Source: Bacteroides sp. MSB163 (lineage in GTDB: Bacteria > Bacteroidota > Bacteroidia > Bacteroidales > Bacteroidaceae). Taken from it: DNA of 64,000 nt. Positions 7,623 through 15,979 of the stretch are shown piece by piece. The position numbers were made by a program, and so were the translations under genes. Location: the NCBI RefSeq assembly GCF_036416795.1, contig NZ_CP143867.1:3030001-3094000 (forward strand). The letters are read 5' to 3'. The notes beneath the pieces were generated by a model, which was not told the DNA's origin, searched no databases, and saw only the letters and a program-made list of their open reading frames with translations. Within the stretch, counting starts at the first letter, position 1; every line of letters starts with the position of its first letter.

Positions 7623-9284
7623 ATGAAGAAACTCTTATATCTTTTTATTGTAAGTGGCGTTCTGCTGTGTGCTTGCAGGCATACCGATAGTACTGCTTTG
7701 CTCCGCCAGGCGGATGCGGTGGTTTATGATAATGCGGATAGTGCAATGAAACTCCTGTCGTTAATCAAGAATCCGGAGCGGTTGCCGTTTGAGGAAAAAA
7801 TGTTGTATGGTTGGCTGCGTGCATTTGCACATAATGTACGGGGAGTTTCCATGGCGGAAGACTCTTTGATTTTGCCGGCATTTCATTATTTTGTCGCTGG
7901 TCCGGACACGGTAAAGATGCTGAATTCATTCGTGCTGAAATCCAAATATTTATATTGGCAGAAAAGGCATGAAGAGGCTATGGCTGTACTGGATAGCGGT
8001 ATTGCGGCGGCTACGGCATGCAGAGATACTTATCTGATGGTTAATATGCTTTCTGAGAAAGCAAACAGGTATGTGTACGTTGAGAAGGATTATAAAAAGG
8101 CAATAGAAGCACATCTCAGAGCGATTGCCATTCGTGAAGATGAAGGTCTGTGCTATTCTTTGGGTATTGCCATGGGATTACAGGGAAATGATTCGGCTTC
8201 TTACTATATGGACCGGAGCATTGAACTGGTGGAGAAAAAGAAAGATACGGTGCGCTTGGTACATTATCTGCGAAACTACGCGCAGTTATTGTCCTATATA
8301 AACAATGATTATAAAAGGTCGGCAGAAGTGTCGAAACGCCTGCGGAATTTAGCGTCTGATGAAGGACAGGTTGCCATGACTGACTTGGTGCTGACGGAAT
8401 GTTTCCTGAAAATGGGAGAGTTGGATTCTGCCCAATACTACCTCGATCAGGGCAGAGCACTATTTGGCCACCGGGAGAAGTTTTTAACTACAGAAAATAT
8501 GATGACTTATTATCAGGGACTGATAGATTATACACGTCATCGTACATTTGATTTCTTGAAGGTGATGCGTTATAATGATTCTGTCCACAATGCCCTTTAT
8601 GCCTTGCAAAGTACCATTCGGCGGAAGGATGAAAGTAAGGAATCACTTTCGAATGCCAATTTGCAGTTGACGGTAGAGCGGCAGGAAGCGCAACTGACGC
8701 TGTTAGCTTGTTTGCTGTTACTGGTTGTTACGGGTGGTGGCGCCTTTTTCTATATCCGGACCCGTCGTCATCGTCTGATTGAAGCGGAAGAGCGAATCGA
8801 AACACTGAACCGTTTGCTGGCAGATGCCACGAAGGGGGACAGTGAACCGGGGACTACCGGAAATGTTAATCAGGAAGTGGAAGACGGACAGTTTTTCCGA
8901 AAAATACTTTTGCAACAGTTGGGTATTATTCGTTTGGTCGCTACGCAGCCTACATCACAAAATCAAGAACTACTTCGCCGCATATCCGGCATTACGAACC
9001 GGGAGTTGCCCGTAGAAAGTCTTTTGGTATGGGAGGATTTGTATCCCGTGATCGATCGTATATACGATAGCTTTTATACTCGAATGAACAGACGTTTTGG
9101 TTCTGTACTAATAGATAAAGAACAGCAGCTCTGTTGTCTGCTTTGCGCAGAGTTCTCTACAAAAGAGATTAGTGTAGTGACGCAGCAAAGCATTCCGACT
9201 ATTTATCAGCGGAAGACGAATATCCGGAAGAAGCTGGGAATGGGGGAGAAAGAGGATATCGTCGGTTTTATTCTGGAGAAATAA
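7623..9284 (+). CDS. Membrane-anchored TPR protein with C-terminal HTH-like domain
   Basis: A 553-residue protein. It has a lipoprotein-type signal ending LLCAC (Cys18), a long helical TPR-like region (about 30-340), one transmembrane helix near 360-380 (LTLLACLLLLVVTGGGAFFY) followed by RTRRHR, and a coiled-coil stretch. The last ~60 residues resemble a LuxR-type helix-turn-helix (FSTKEISVVTQQSIPTIYQRK). This is a Bacteroidetes architecture in which a periplasmic TPR sensor is joined through the membrane to a cytoplasmic DNA-binding tail. A simultaneous lipid anchor and inward TM is odd; the signal may simply be the first membrane anchor. Target genes are unknown. It may be cotranscribed with the PatB gene 48 bp upstream. 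Confidence 0.72.
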   Translation: MKKLLYLFIVSGVLLCACRHTDSTALLRQADAVVYDNADSAMKLLSLIKNPERLPFEEKMLYGWLRAFAHNVRGVSMAEDSLILPAFHYFVAGPDTVKMLNSFVLKSKYLYWQKRHEEAMAVLDSGIAAATACRDTYLMVNMLSEKANRYVYVEKDYKKAIEAHLRAIAIREDEGLCYSLGIAMGLQGNDSASYYMDRSIELVEKKKDTVRLVHYLRNYAQLLSYINNDYKRSAEVSKRLRNLASDEGQVAMTDLVLTECFLKMGELDSAQYYLDQGRALFGHREKFLTTENMMTYYQGLIDYTRHRTFDFLKVMRYNDSVHNALYALQSTIRRKDESKESLSNANLQLTVERQEAQLTLLACLLLLVVTGGGAFFYIRTRRHRLIEAEERIETLNRLLADATKGDSEPGTTGNVNQEVEDGQFFRKILLQQLGIIRLVATQPTSQNQELLRRISGITNRELPVESLLVWEDLYPVIDRIYDSFYTRMNRRFGSVLIDKEQQLCCLLCAEFSTKEISVVTQQSIPTIYQRKTNIRKKLGMGEKEDIVGFILEK

Positions 9285-9347
9285 CAAATATTACCTGCTT
9301 TTCGCACACTCTTATGTGTATTCGTGTTTGCACGGGTTATGAATTAA

Positions 9348-9421
9348 TTCACCACAGAGCAACACAGAGTTTAATCAATTTGAAATCAAAAGAATAGAAC
9401 TCCGTGATACTCTGTGGTGAA
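9348..9421. repeat. Imperfect inverted repeat (CACCACAGAG type)
   Basis: Two 24-base arms, 9348-9371 and 9398-9421, are complementary at about 20 of 24 positions, enclosing a 26 bp AT-rich loop. The outermost 12 bases (ttcaccacagag) pair perfectly. It follows the TPR/HTH gene by 63 bp. It has no U-tract, so it looks like a dispersed palindromic element rather than a factor-independent terminator. Confidence 0.7.
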
Positions 9422-9605
9422 TAGTTCATTACTATACGCTTATCACTAAACCCTAATCACTTTTATTCCTTTCCATACTTTATTGTCAGATATTATCATT
9501 GTGCATTTTTGTCAAGTGTCGGTGTCTTTCGGCGGGAGGCAGATGGCATTTTCAAGAGTCCGTACGAGGCGGAAAAGTCCGGCAGCAAGTCGGCGGTCAG
9601 GACAT

Positions 9606-9695
9606 GCGGATGTCACCGCTGATGAGAAGCGCATGTCATGGGGGGTGACATGCCGGATGTCATGGGTGGTGACAAGCGCATGTCATGACCACCCC
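9606..9695. repeat. Four imperfect ~23 bp tandem repeats with nested dyads
   Basis: ATGTCA recurs at 9610, 9633, 9657 and 9680, giving periods of 23, 24 and 23 bp. Units begin GC(G/C)(G/C)ATGTCA. Inside are perfect inverted repeats: GCATGTCA (9631-9638) with TGACATGC (9646-9653), and GGGTGGT (9664-9670) with ACCACCC (9688-9694). The block is GC-richer than its surroundings. Function unknown; it could be a structured RNA, a protein-binding array or a variable-number tandem repeat. Confidence 0.7.
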
Positions 9696-9755
9696 TCTGC
9701 GCACCCCCTCTACAGATACTTCCAGGCGGGTTATACAGGCAAGTCTTGTATGCGA

Positions 9756-9805
9756 AAAGGCTCCGGCACTGGCAGAAGGTTCTGTCTTTCACCGGAGCCT
9801 TTCTT
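9756..9805 (+). terminator. Terminator-like hairpin in the intergenic region
   Basis: AAAGGCTCCGG (9756-9766) pairs perfectly with CCGGAGCCTTT (9792-9802). The loop itself contains the small stem CAGAA/TTCTG. The T-rich end TTTCTT supports termination on the plus strand, but no plus-strand gene lies within 450 bp upstream. It may therefore end a non-coding transcript from the tandem-repeat block. Confidence 0.5.
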
Positions 9806-10135
9806 CCATATTCACTTGTCATTTCATCCGCCTTGAAAGTGGGTGGCTGCTGGCTTGGCAACGGTGTGGCGAATGTAAGTATTTATTTCTGTACCACCAA
9901 GGGGTAGGCGGAATAATTTATTAATGTGAATCCGTAGTTGAAATTAGCTCCTTCTTATAGCGGAAATGAAATAGAAGCTGTATCCGGTTCGCGGAAATGA
10001 ACGTGCCTATTGCATGCATATAAATAGTATATAGACTCTCAAAAGGCAAATATAGAGAAGCTTAAGCTTAATATGTTGATAATTAGTGATGTATGCGTCT
10101 CTAATATAGAACTTTTATATCCCGATATAGAGTGC

Positions 10136-10163
10136 TTGAGACATGTTTCACCCCTAACTTTGC
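10136..10163 (+). promoter_or_regulatory. Promoter of the TonB-dependent receptor gene
   Basis: TAACTTTGC at 10155-10163 is a perfect TAnnTTTGC -7 box. A TTGAG at 10136-10140 is a weak -33 candidate. The box is 44 bp before the ATG at 10207. Confidence 0.55.
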
Positions 10164-10206
10164 ATCAGGTAAAAACGAAAAGTGAAACATTTAAATCAAT
10201 CGAACG

Positions 10207-12612
10207 ATGAAAGCAAATTCAATGAAGACTATCGGGAAAAGACTCGGATTCTTAATCCTTATCATGTGTGTGGCAGTTTCTATTTCTGCTCAAACTTATC
10301 AACTCTCCGGTTGCGTGCAGGACGAAAACAATCAGCCGGTGGAAGTAGCGAATATTCTGCTGAAACAGGCCAAAGACAGCACCTATCTTACCGGTATGCT
10401 GACGGATGCACAAGGCTGCTTCACCTTTGCTCAACCTAAAGGGGAATATCTGCTGCACATCACTCTGATCGGCTGTGAAGACATCTATCTGCCCGTCTCC
10501 TTACAGGGAAATAAGAATGTAGGTATGCTCACTCTGAAATCCTCTTCCACCTTTTTAAATGAAGTGACCGTTACGGCAGCCCGTCCGGTAATCAAGCGCC
10601 TGGTGGACAGAGTTGTTTTTGATACACATAATGCCATTGCTACTGCCGGGGGAAATGCACTCGACCTTTTGCGTGAAGTGCCCGGTTTGCGCGTTGGGCA
10701 GAACAGTATTGACATCATAGGTAAAGGTGGCGTGAAGATATATATCAATGATCGTGAAACGAAACTTTCCGGTGACGAGTTGATTGACTATCTCCGTTCT
10801 TATGACGCCTCTCAGATACAGAAAGTGGAAGTAATCACTACTCCGCCCTCCAAATATGATGCGGCTGGCAACGCGGGTATTATCAATATACGCCTGAAGT
10901 CACGCCCTAAAGATTATCTGGGAGGTACGGTATCTGCTTCTTATAATGCAGGCGAAAAGGAAAATTACGGTTATGGTGGTGTAAACCTGAACATCAGTAA
11001 AGGTCGTGTATCTTCCTTTATCAATGCAGGCACTACGCAAGGCAACTATGAGAACCGTGAGGCGAATCGTCGCTATTTTGCCCTGAATACTTGGGATGGA
11101 CGTACGGATTATAAGAAATACATGCAGAGTTATTATGGCCAGGCAGGTGTGGACTTTGCTCTGGAACGCAACTGGACGTTAGGTTTGCAAGCCGTTTACA
11201 ATCACAACAACCCTAAAGATTCCAAAGCAGTTTCTATTACGGAAGTTTATGATGTGGCTACTGCCCGTCTGGACTCTCTCTTATTCTCTGACAGTGAAGA
11301 AGGAACTAAAGCCGACCGCATCAATTTGAATTTCCATACCGATAAGTCCTGGGGTGATAAGGGTAAAAAGATGACCTGGGATGTGGATTATCTGTATGAT
11401 AAGAGGGATGGCCACATGGGATTCCTGTCTGACACTCAGACCCCTGATGGTGTAACCATACCCGGAACCAATTTCGATTACAGTTATTTGCAAAACCGCA
11501 AAGTAGATGTATTCTCTTCTGCACTCGACTTTACACTTCCGTTTGAGAAGTATAAGGTGACCGCAGGTGCCAAGGTTTCTTTCACGAATACCCGTAACCG
11601 TATCAATTATGATACTTCGGACCCGACACTGGTGCAGGACGACTACTTCCACTATAAAGAACAAATCTATGCTCTTTACGCTGACTATAACCGCGCGTTT
11701 GGCAAGCAGTTCTCTATGCAGCTGGGTTTGCGTATGGAACACACCCGTACTACCGGTATCTCCGAGTCGGAGAATACGACGGACAAGCACGATTATACCC
11801 GTCTGTTCCCTACACTCTATTTCCTATATTCACCTGATGAGCAGAATGCGTTGAACCTTAGTTTGTCCAATCGCATTTCCCGCCCTTCACAGAATATGGT
11901 GAACCCTTTCCCGTTCTATCAGAACAAGTACACCTATGCCCGCGGAAAGGAAGACCTGAAGCCGAGTTATACGTACAATGCCGAATTGGGATATACATTC
12001 AAGAACAATCTCAATATCTCTGCCTTTTATTCTTATTCGGACGATGTATTCTTTCAGGTTGTAGGTCTGGATCCGGAAACTAATGTCAGTTCTTTCCTGT
12101 GGGATAACTTTATGGAGACACACTCTTTCGGGCTGAATAACTCCTATACATTCCGTACAAAATGGATGCAAGCTTATGCTCAGCACGGTGTAAACTATAG
12201 CCGTACGACTTCCAGTGCCGCTTCCACATCAGCCGAAGAGAAAGGATGGGCTTATAATGCCAGTTTGCGCAATACGTTCTTCCTTAATCCGAAGAAGACA
12301 TTTATCGGAACGCTTTCAGGTTGGTTTACTTCACGCCAGTATAGTGGAGTATATCTGATAAAACCTACTTATGGCGTCAGTGCGGGTTTGCTCTATCGCA
12401 TGCTGGATAATAAGCTCAGTCTTAGCCTGAACGTCAACAATATTCTGATCAGCCATTCGAAGCTTGAAACTGTTTCCAATGGAGTCCGGATGACGACGGA
12501 CAATCAGTTTGCCTTTACCGGTTTCCGCATCGGTGTTTCCTACACGTTTGGTGGAGATATCCGCAGCAAGGGACAGCGTAATAGTAACTCAGATATTCAG
12601 AACAGATTATAA
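10207..12612 (+). CDS. TonB-dependent receptor, outer membrane beta-barrel family (not SusC)
   Basis: An 801-residue outer membrane protein. A signal peptide ends near AVSISAQ (around residue 27). A carboxypeptidase-regulatory-like beta-sandwich (QLSGCVQDENNQPVEVANI, about 28-110) is followed by a plug-like domain (about 120-235). The rest is a beta-barrel rich in alternating aromatic and polar strands, ending in a short hydrophilic tail (SKGQRNSNSDIQNRL). The size and layout match the outer membrane beta-barrel/TonB-receptor family of about 800 residues rather than the ~1000-residue SusC proteins, and no SusD partner follows. The substrate is unknown. It sits upstream of the pectin locus but has its own promoter and strong hairpins downstream, so it is probably a separate unit. 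A second ATG at 10222 is an alternative start. Confidence 0.82.
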   Translation: MKANSMKTIGKRLGFLILIMCVAVSISAQTYQLSGCVQDENNQPVEVANILLKQAKDSTYLTGMLTDAQGCFTFAQPKGEYLLHITLIGCEDIYLPVSLQGNKNVGMLTLKSSSTFLNEVTVTAARPVIKRLVDRVVFDTHNAIATAGGNALDLLREVPGLRVGQNSIDIIGKGGVKIYINDRETKLSGDELIDYLRSYDASQIQKVEVITTPPSKYDAAGNAGIINIRLKSRPKDYLGGTVSASYNAGEKENYGYGGVNLNISKGRVSSFINAGTTQGNYENREANRRYFALNTWDGRTDYKKYMQSYYGQAGVDFALERNWTLGLQAVYNHNNPKDSKAVSITEVYDVATARLDSLLFSDSEEGTKADRINLNFHTDKSWGDKGKKMTWDVDYLYDKRDGHMGFLSDTQTPDGVTIPGTNFDYSYLQNRKVDVFSSALDFTLPFEKYKVTAGAKVSFTNTRNRINYDTSDPTLVQDDYFHYKEQIYALYADYNRAFGKQFSMQLGLRMEHTRTTGISESENTTDKHDYTRLFPTLYFLYSPDEQNALNLSLSNRISRPSQNMVNPFPFYQNKYTYARGKEDLKPSYTYNAELGYTFKNNLNISAFYSYSDDVFFQVVGLDPETNVSSFLWDNFMETHSFGLNNSYTFRTKWMQAYAQHGVNYSRTTSSAASTSAEEKGWAYNASLRNTFFLNPKKTFIGTLSGWFTSRQYSGVYLIKPTYGVSAGLLYRMLDNKLSLSLNVNNILISHSKLETVSNGVRMTTDNQFAFTGFRIGVSYTFGGDIRSKGQRNSNSDIQNRL

Positions 12613-12647
12613 ACATTGCTTTCATCGTTTTTACCTAGCTGAAAGCA

Positions 12648-12709
12648 CTCCCGTGGCGGGAGACGGACGGCTTGTCAGAGTGAAACAGAGGTTTCACCGG
12701 ACAGGCCGT
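12648..12709 (+). terminator. Two consecutive stable hairpins after the TonB receptor gene
   Basis: CTCCCG/CGGGAG with a three-base loop (12648-12662) is followed at once by a longer stem. In that stem ACGGCTTGTC (12667-12676) pairs with GACAGGCCGT (12700-12709), allowing one G-U, and encloses an inner GTGAAAC/GTTTCAC stem. The flanking sequence is only moderately T-rich, so this may be a terminator or an mRNA-stabilising 3' structure. Confidence 0.55.
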
Positions 12710-12751
12710 TCACTTTATTTCCATAAAGTATATGAATCATTCCTCCTTTTC

Positions 12752-12796
12752 TACCAGTTTTTACCCCTTACTTTCTTCATGATTGCTCACTTTTGC
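12752..12796 (+). promoter_or_regulatory. Promoter/operator of the PL1-CE8 operon (shared PUL signature)
   Basis: The word TTTTACCCC ends at 12767 and starts the C-rich core at 12763. It lies 29 bp upstream of TTTG (12792-12795) in a -7-like box CACTTTTGC. TACC at 12752-12755 precedes the core by seven bases, exactly as in the GH3 promoter at 23117. The same core-to--7 spacing occurs before four other units of this locus. Regulator identity is inferred to be one of the two HTCS proteins. Confidence 0.55.
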
Positions 12797-12828
12797 ATAC
12801 CAACAAACAAATCTATAAGAGGAAGTAT

Positions 12829-14379
12829 ATGAAAAACAAAATGAAAAACCGAGTAATAGAGATGAAGGACTTATGCCTTTTATGGCTCTTCTTGTTCTTA
12901 TTAGGTGGAATACCGGCAGGAGCGACTACTATTTCTGATGATGGATCAGCATCCGGTACGGAAGAATTAATCGCTTTCCCCGGCGCTGAAGGTTTTGGCC
13001 GGAATACTACCGGTGGTCGCGGTGGTAAAGTTTATCACGTCACTACATTGGAAGATGGAATGCAGGCAGGAACCTTACGTCATGCACTTGCACAAACAGG
13101 TGCACGTACGGTGGTTTTTGATGTAGCCGGGACTATCTTCCTGAACAGACCTTTAAGAATCACTAACGGAGATTTGACTATTGCCGGACAAACGGCGCCG
13201 GGGCAAGGTATCTGTATTGCCAGACGTCCGGTAACTATTAACGCCAACAATGTCATTGTTCGTTATGTACGGTTTCGTGTCGGCAATGAAGGCGGTGGAG
13301 AACCCGACGGACTTGGAAGTACCGATTGCAGGAATGTTATTGTAGACCATTGTTCTATCAGTTGGTCGGTAGACGAGTGTTGTTCGGTGTACGGTGGTGA
13401 AAACCTGACTGTCCAGTGGTGCCTTGTTTCCGAAAGCCTTCGGACGGCCGGTCATGCCAAAGGTAAACACGGATATGGAGCCATCTGGGGAGGAGCGAAA
13501 GCGTCTTTTCATCATAATCTGCTGGCACACCATGAAAGTCGTTTTCCCCGACTTGGTCCCCGTCCTTTCACTCAGGAACGTGAGCATGTGGATATGCGGA
13601 ACAACGTTTTTTATAATTGGGCGGGAAATGGCTGCTATGGTGGAGAGGGAATGCATGTGAACATCGTGAACAATTATTATAAACCGGGTCCGGCTACTCC
13701 CAAAAACAGTCCTGTACGCTATCGTATTGCCGCTCTTGGAGTGCGTACTACGAAATATTGTACCAAGGCGGATGGTAAACCTAATGTTTGGAAACCTATG
13801 GAACATGTATGGGGGAAATTCTATGTGGACGGTAACGTAATCGAAGGTAATAAGGAAGTCACCAAGGATAACTGGACAAAGGGTATTTACGAACAAATAA
13901 ACAACTCATCCTGCGATAATACTTTCACCAAACAAGTGAAGAAAGAGATGCGTCTGGTCAAACCTCTGGATGCAGGCATTGTCACTACACATACCGCCGA
14001 ACAGGCGTATGATCTTGTATTGGCCCATGCAGGCTGTTCCAAACAACGTGATATTATAGATATACGTATTATAGAAGAAACCCAAAACGGTACGGCTACT
14101 TACATTGGCAGCGTGACGAAAGGTGCTGAAAATGCTCCCGGATTGATCGACTTACCGGCAGATGTGAAACCGGAGGGAACCACCAGTGCCTGGCCGGAAT
14201 TAACGAATGGCGGTGTTACAGCCGATGAGCTAAGAGATACTGATGGCGATGGTATTCCAGATACATGGGAAACAACTCATGGACTGAATCCGAAGGATGC
14301 TTCCGATGGCATTACTACCACATTGAGTAAGGAAGGTTATACCAATTTGGAAGTCTATATGAACAGTCTCGTACCGTAG
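12829..14379 (+). CDS. Secreted pectate lyase, polysaccharide lyase family 1
   Basis: A 516-residue secreted enzyme expected to cleave alpha-1,4-polygalacturonate by beta-elimination. After an N-terminal signal (LLWLFLFLLGGIPAGA), the mature part begins with IAFPGAEGFGRNTTGGRGG, typical of Bacteroides PL1 proteins. A right-handed beta-helix follows with stacked repeats (VIVRYVRFRVGNEGG, VIVDHCSISWSVDE, LTVQWCLVSESL) and HESRFPRLGPRP, a basic catalytic-region segment. The C-terminal region carries a calcium-binding DTDGDGIPDTWE motif like thrombospondin type 3 repeats. The start is the ATG at 12829, preceded by AGAGGAA; earlier in-frame codons only offer a TTG. It is followed 31 bp later by the CE8 esterase gene, forming a two-gene pectin operon. 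Confidence 0.9.
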   Translation: MKNKMKNRVIEMKDLCLLWLFLFLLGGIPAGATTISDDGSASGTEELIAFPGAEGFGRNTTGGRGGKVYHVTTLEDGMQAGTLRHALAQTGARTVVFDVAGTIFLNRPLRITNGDLTIAGQTAPGQGICIARRPVTINANNVIVRYVRFRVGNEGGGEPDGLGSTDCRNVIVDHCSISWSVDECCSVYGGENLTVQWCLVSESLRTAGHAKGKHGYGAIWGGAKASFHHNLLAHHESRFPRLGPRPFTQEREHVDMRNNVFYNWAGNGCYGGEGMHVNIVNNYYKPGPATPKNSPVRYRIAALGVRTTKYCTKADGKPNVWKPMEHVWGKFYVDGNVIEGNKEVTKDNWTKGIYEQINNSSCDNTFTKQVKKEMRLVKPLDAGIVTTHTAEQAYDLVLAHAGCSKQRDIIDIRIIEETQNGTATYIGSVTKGAENAPGLIDLPADVKPEGTTSAWPELTNGGVTADELRDTDGDGIPDTWETTHGLNPKDASDGITTTLSKEGYTNLEVYMNSLVP

Positions 14380-14410
14380 GAACCAAGAAACAATTATCAA
14401 ACATAAAAGT

Positions 14411-15718
14411 ATGAAGAAGATTATTTTTACTGCACTACTTGTCGGAATCTTATCCGGAGGATGTGCACAGGAGAAGGAAGCAGTCTCTCCATTTCAGGCT
14501 GTAGTGGCTCAAGATGGCAGCGGCGACTATGCAACTATTCAGTCTGCCGTAGATGCGGCGCCGGAGAATCGGCAGGAACCATGGCTCATTTTCGTAAAGA
14601 ACGGTTCGTACCGTGAACAGGTAATTATCCCTGAGACCAAGACTTACATTCATCTCATTGGGCAGGATAAAGATAAGACAATCATCCATCACCGTCTCAA
14701 TGTAGGCGGAAAACCCGAAGAAGGTACTGCGCCTGAGAAGACTGCTTTCTGGGAACATTCTGTTCATAATCCTTCCTCTGAAGTTTACAAATTAGAAGGC
14801 AGCGTTGTTTATGTGAAGGGAGCCCATTTTTATACAGAGAATATTTCTTATCTTAATGATTGGGGGGTAGATAGCCAAAGTGGTCCTCAAGCTTTGGCTA
14901 TGAGTAGCCAAGCTGATTGTGCGGCATACAATAATTGTATTTTTCGCTCTTTTCAGGATACCTGGATGACTTCCAGAACTGACTCCCACCGTCTTTATGC
15001 GAAGGATTGCTGGATTGAAGGAGCGGTAGATTACTTTTATGGCAGTGGAGATGCTTTGCTTGAGAACTGTACATTATATAATGTACGCAGTGGTTCTGTA
15101 ATAGTTGCTCCCTCTCATAAAAATGTGAGGTTCGGATATGTATTTCGCAACTGTATAGTGGATGGTAATGCCGCTGCTGCCAATGGTAAACAAAAGTTGG
15201 GACGTCCGTGGCATAATTCTCCTCGTGCAGTTTATATACATACCACTATGCGCATTCCTCTTGCTCCCGAGGGGTGGACAAACATGGGTGCTATTCCGGG
15301 GTTATTTGCAGAGTATGACAGTCGCGATGCTGAAGGTAATATACTTGACCTGAGTCAACGTAAGACTGAATATGACGGACGTGGTCCTAATAATCCACCG
15401 AAAGGTTCCTGTCGTGCAACAATCACGAAGGAAGAAGCGGATGGCTATGTATACGAACGTATAATTCCAGGAGATGACGGATGGGATCCCCGTGTGATGA
15501 TGGAAAAATTGCCGTCTCCCGCAAAGTTGAAGAAAAAGGGGTTGAAAGTTAGTTGGAAAGCAGTACCTGCCGCCGCCGGATATGTCATTTTTGATAATGA
15601 CCATGTTGTCGGTTTTGCAAAAGAGCCGGTCTATAATTTGTCATCTGAAATAAAAGGAAATTTAAAAGTATGTGCTGTCAATCGTTATGGTTCATTAGGA
15701 ACAGAGAGTGTCCTTTAG
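14411..15718 (+). CDS. Pectin methylesterase, carbohydrate esterase family 8 (lipoprotein)
   Basis: A 435-residue lipoprotein (lipobox LSGGC, Cys18), so likely anchored to the periplasmic or cell-surface membrane face. The CE8 signature residues are all visible: Gln182 and Asp183 in FQDTWM, Asp207 in VDYFYG, and Arg265 in LGRPWH. GSGDYATIQSAVDAAP near residue 37 opens the beta-helix. The enzyme removes methyl esters from homogalacturonan, making it accessible to the pectate lyases encoded here. The last ~80 residues (KLPSPAKLKKKGLKVSWKAV onward) look like a small fibronectin-like beta domain of unknown function. It is cotranscribed with the PL1 gene, and a strong terminator follows. Confidence 0.92.
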   Translation: MKKIIFTALLVGILSGGCAQEKEAVSPFQAVVAQDGSGDYATIQSAVDAAPENRQEPWLIFVKNGSYREQVIIPETKTYIHLIGQDKDKTIIHHRLNVGGKPEEGTAPEKTAFWEHSVHNPSSEVYKLEGSVVYVKGAHFYTENISYLNDWGVDSQSGPQALAMSSQADCAAYNNCIFRSFQDTWMTSRTDSHRLYAKDCWIEGAVDYFYGSGDALLENCTLYNVRSGSVIVAPSHKNVRFGYVFRNCIVDGNAAAANGKQKLGRPWHNSPRAVYIHTTMRIPLAPEGWTNMGAIPGLFAEYDSRDAEGNILDLSQRKTEYDGRGPNNPPKGSCRATITKEEADGYVYERIIPGDDGWDPRVMMEKLPSPAKLKKKGLKVSWKAVPAAAGYVIFDNDHVVGFAKEPVYNLSSEIKGNLKVCAVNRYGSLGTESVL

Positions 15719-15767
15719 TTAATGAATTGTAATGGCGCTATAATATATTGACATTTTTTGCATGTGG

Positions 15768-15800
15768 AATCCCGGGCTTATGAAAGTCTGGGATTTTTTT
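15768..15800 (+). terminator. Factor-independent terminator after the CE8 gene
   Basis: AATCCCGGGCTT (15768-15779) pairs with AAGTCTGGGATT (15784-15795), allowing one mismatch, around a four-base loop. A run of Ts follows directly. It separates the PL1-CE8 operon from the first SusC operon. Confidence 0.85.
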
Positions 15801-15838
15801 GTTAAAACTACTCAGTTATAGCCTCAAACTGAATTATT

Positions 15839-15893
15839 ACTCCCTTTCTGGATGATTTTACTCTTTGAATACTCTTCTAATTCTGAATTTTGC
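15839..15893 (+). promoter_or_regulatory. Promoter/operator of the first SusC operon (shared PUL signature)
   Basis: TTTTACTCTTT starts its core at 15860, exactly 29 bp before TTTG (15889-15892) of a GAATTTTGC -7-like box. An upstream near-copy, ATTACTCCCTTT, has its core at 15839. This gives two direct repeats 21 bp (two helical turns) apart, the arrangement expected for AraC-type output domains of HTCS regulators. The core is the weakest match of the five related promoters. Confidence 0.45.
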
Positions 15894-15979
15894 AAAAGAA
15901 TTAATAACACAGGTTAAGTTAAGAAATGAAAAGCTTTACGAAAAACACTGTACTTATTGTTTAACTAAATAATACTATC

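Larger units (their letters stand above)
9285..10206. other. 0.9 kb gene-free region with several repeats
   Basis: No convincing coding sequence is present on either strand. The stretch contains a long hairpin repeat (9348-9421), a GC-richer block (about 9530-9850) with a ~23 bp tandem repeat array (9606-9695), a terminator-like stem (9756-9802), and the promoter region of the TonB-dependent receptor gene. The last part (10040-10145) has an AAGCTTAAGCTTAA palindrome and three TATAGA words, possible regulator sites. Confidence 0.6.

Noticed and set aside
9606..9695. CRISPR array
   Set aside because: Repeats are contiguous 23 bp units without unique spacers, and no cas genes are present.
9483..9836. 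A 117-residue plus-strand reading frame in the intergenic region
   Set aside because: It begins with a non-ATG codon, covers the ATGTCA tandem repeats and a terminator-like stem, and is a low-complexity Arg/Ser/His-rich translation with no recognisable domain. The minus-strand frame at 9613-9861 has the same problem.
10182..10439. An 85-residue frame overlapping the start of the TonB receptor gene
   Set aside because: The receptor frame has a signal peptide and clear domain start; this alternative is out of frame and composed of low-similarity residues.
12793..12828. Upstream extension of the PL1 gene
   Set aside because: It depends on a TTG that forms part of the -7 box; the ATG at 12829 directly precedes a signal peptide and has a GA-rich stretch before it.
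13153..13896. A 247-residue frame antisense to the PL1 gene
   Set aside because: It lies entirely inside a strongly supported pectate lyase gene, has no promoter or domain, and its translation mirrors the codon pattern of the sense gene.
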